NCBI GenBank assembly: GCA_027730885.1
Contig: JAQCHM010000242.1
Location: 1-5,511 of the forward strand
Reading direction: 5' to 3'
DNA from: Actinomycetota bacterium
GTDB taxonomy: Bacteria > Actinomycetota > Acidimicrobiia > Acidimicrobiales > SZUA-35
Length of the DNA stretch: 5,511 nucleotides
Under the pieces are notes generated by a model. It was not told where the DNA came from, made no database searches, and worked only from the letters and a program-made list of their open reading frames with translations. This document shows positions 4,827 through 5,511 of this stretch, piece by piece; the first letter of the stretch is position 1; the number at the start of each line of letters is the position of its first letter. A program made the position numbers and the translations under genes.

Positions 4827-5511
4827 CGACGCCTGCCTCCCGCATCGCAGCGACGTCGGCCGGCTCGTATCCGATCGCGGCGAGAATCTCATCGGAGTGT
4901 TGGCCGCGGCCGGGCGCCGGCCGGGTGATGGCGGTGGGCGTCTTGCTGAAGTGGGCGGGGGGACGGGTGGTGACGATCCGGCCGGCTGTGGGGTGCAGCT
5001 CCTCCACGATGATGCCGGTGTGAATGACCTGCGGGTCGTCGAAGACGTCGTCGAGGGCCAGCACGGGAGCCGACGGGACGTCGGCGGCGCGGAGCGCGGC
5101 CAATGCCTGCTCGGTGGTGAAGTCTTTCAGTGCGGCCGCGAACTCGGCCCGCATCACCAACGAATGGCGGAGCCGACTTCCCCGAGAGGCGAAACGAACG
5201 TCCTCGGCCAGATCGGGTCGGCCCAGGGCCCGGGCCGCGTTCTGGAAGTGTTCGTAACTCACCCAGACGGCCGAGATCTGACCGTCTGCTGTGTCGTACG
5301 GCGCGTACCAGATCGAATAGGTCGGCACCGGTTCGGCGTCGGGCAACGCGTGGTTCCAGTACACGTCGGGCCACAGCCAGGCGAGTATCGACTCGAGGAG
5401 GCTGATCTGGATGTGCTGTCCGCCGGCGCCGTTGGATCGGGCAATGACCGCCGCGAGCGCGGCCGTTGCCGTGGTCATGGCGGTCGGCTTGTCGACGACG
5501 ATGCTCTTGAA
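4819..5511 (-). CDS. Family III CoA-transferase (CaiB/BaiF family), C-terminal part; 5' end beyond window
   Basis: Partial gene: 230 residues are readable and the reading frame is still open at the right edge, so roughly the first 40% of a typical family III enzyme of about 390-400 residues is missing. These enzymes move CoA from a donor thioester to a carboxylic acid through an aspartyl-CoA intermediate in the cytoplasm. The visible part starts with FKSIVVDKPTA; the Asp (partial residue 7) lies 25 residues before the Gln of GAGGQ, the same spacing as in the family pattern DMGTG...GRGQ, so it is probably the catalytic Asp. GAGGQHIQISLLES (28-41) is the conserved helix-strand after it. DG-QISAVW (76-83), DVPSAPVLALDDVFDDPQV (144-162) and GQHSDEILAAIGY (203-215) are standard C-terminal blocks. 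An internal ATG at 5478 is not the true start because homologous sequence continues upstream. The TGA stop lies inside a tandem repeat. The family call is firm; the acid substrate cannot be told from sequence. Confidence 0.93.
   Translation of the reverse strand, partial: FKSIVVDKPTAMTTATAALAAVIARSNGAGGQHIQISLLESILAWLWPDVYWNHALPDAEPVPTYSIWYAPYDTADGQISAVWVSYEHFQNAARALGRPDLAEDVRFASRGSRLRHSLVMRAEFAAALKDFTTEQALAALRAADVPSAPVLALDDVFDDPQVIHTGIIVEELHPTAGRIVTTRPPAHFSKTPTAITRPAPGRGQHSDEILAAIGYEPADVAAMREAGVVI

Overview
The window is a GC-rich bacterial segment in which every supported gene lies on the minus strand, so transcription runs from high to low coordinates. The high GC content and strongly GC-biased third codon positions suggest an actinobacterium. 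So does the pairing of a family III CoA-transferase with a lipid-transfer-type thiolase and a DUF35 protein, next to a cysteine-rich lipoprotein. Acidimicrobiia is my best guess, but this is inference from style, not from a marker gene.

Layout in the direction of transcription: (1) 5511-4819, the C-terminal 230 residues of a CaiB/BaiF family III CoA-transferase, cut by the window edge but retaining its probable catalytic Asp. (2) 4818-4708, a spacer holding most of a five-copy 15/16-bp tandem repeat that begins on the stop codon of the CoA-transferase. (3) 4707-3505, a 400-residue SCPx/Ltp-type thiolase-fold protein in which the usual thiolase catalytic residues appear to be replaced. (4) 3499-3071, a 142-residue DUF35 (zinc ribbon plus OB-fold) protein, 5 nt behind the thiolase-like gene and probably translated with it. 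(5) 3050-1332, a lipoprotein of about 572 residues built from eight degenerate two-cysteine modules; a perfect hairpin sits between the DUF35 stop and its start. (6) 1331-1217, a spacer with a second perfect hairpin. (7) 1216-281, an SDR oxidoreductase with a ketoreductase-like (KR-type) arrangement of active-site Lys and Asn. (8) 202-59, a short secreted peptide that may be the start of a longer protein interrupted by TGA.

The CoA-transferase, the thiolase-fold/DUF35 pair and the SDR fit catabolism of a CoA-linked substrate such as a steroid side chain, branched acid or other lipid. CoA is loaded by transfer, a hydroxy/keto group is oxidised or reduced, and a C-C bond is cleaved. In characterised actinobacterial systems an Ltp2-type protein acts as a retro-aldolase only when bound to a DUF35 domain (ChsH2), and the adjacent pair here fits that model. 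The lipoprotein has no evident link to this chemistry and is the least understood gene in the window.

No tRNA, rRNA, CRISPR array, transposase or phage gene was seen. No gap between genes is longer than about 115 bp.
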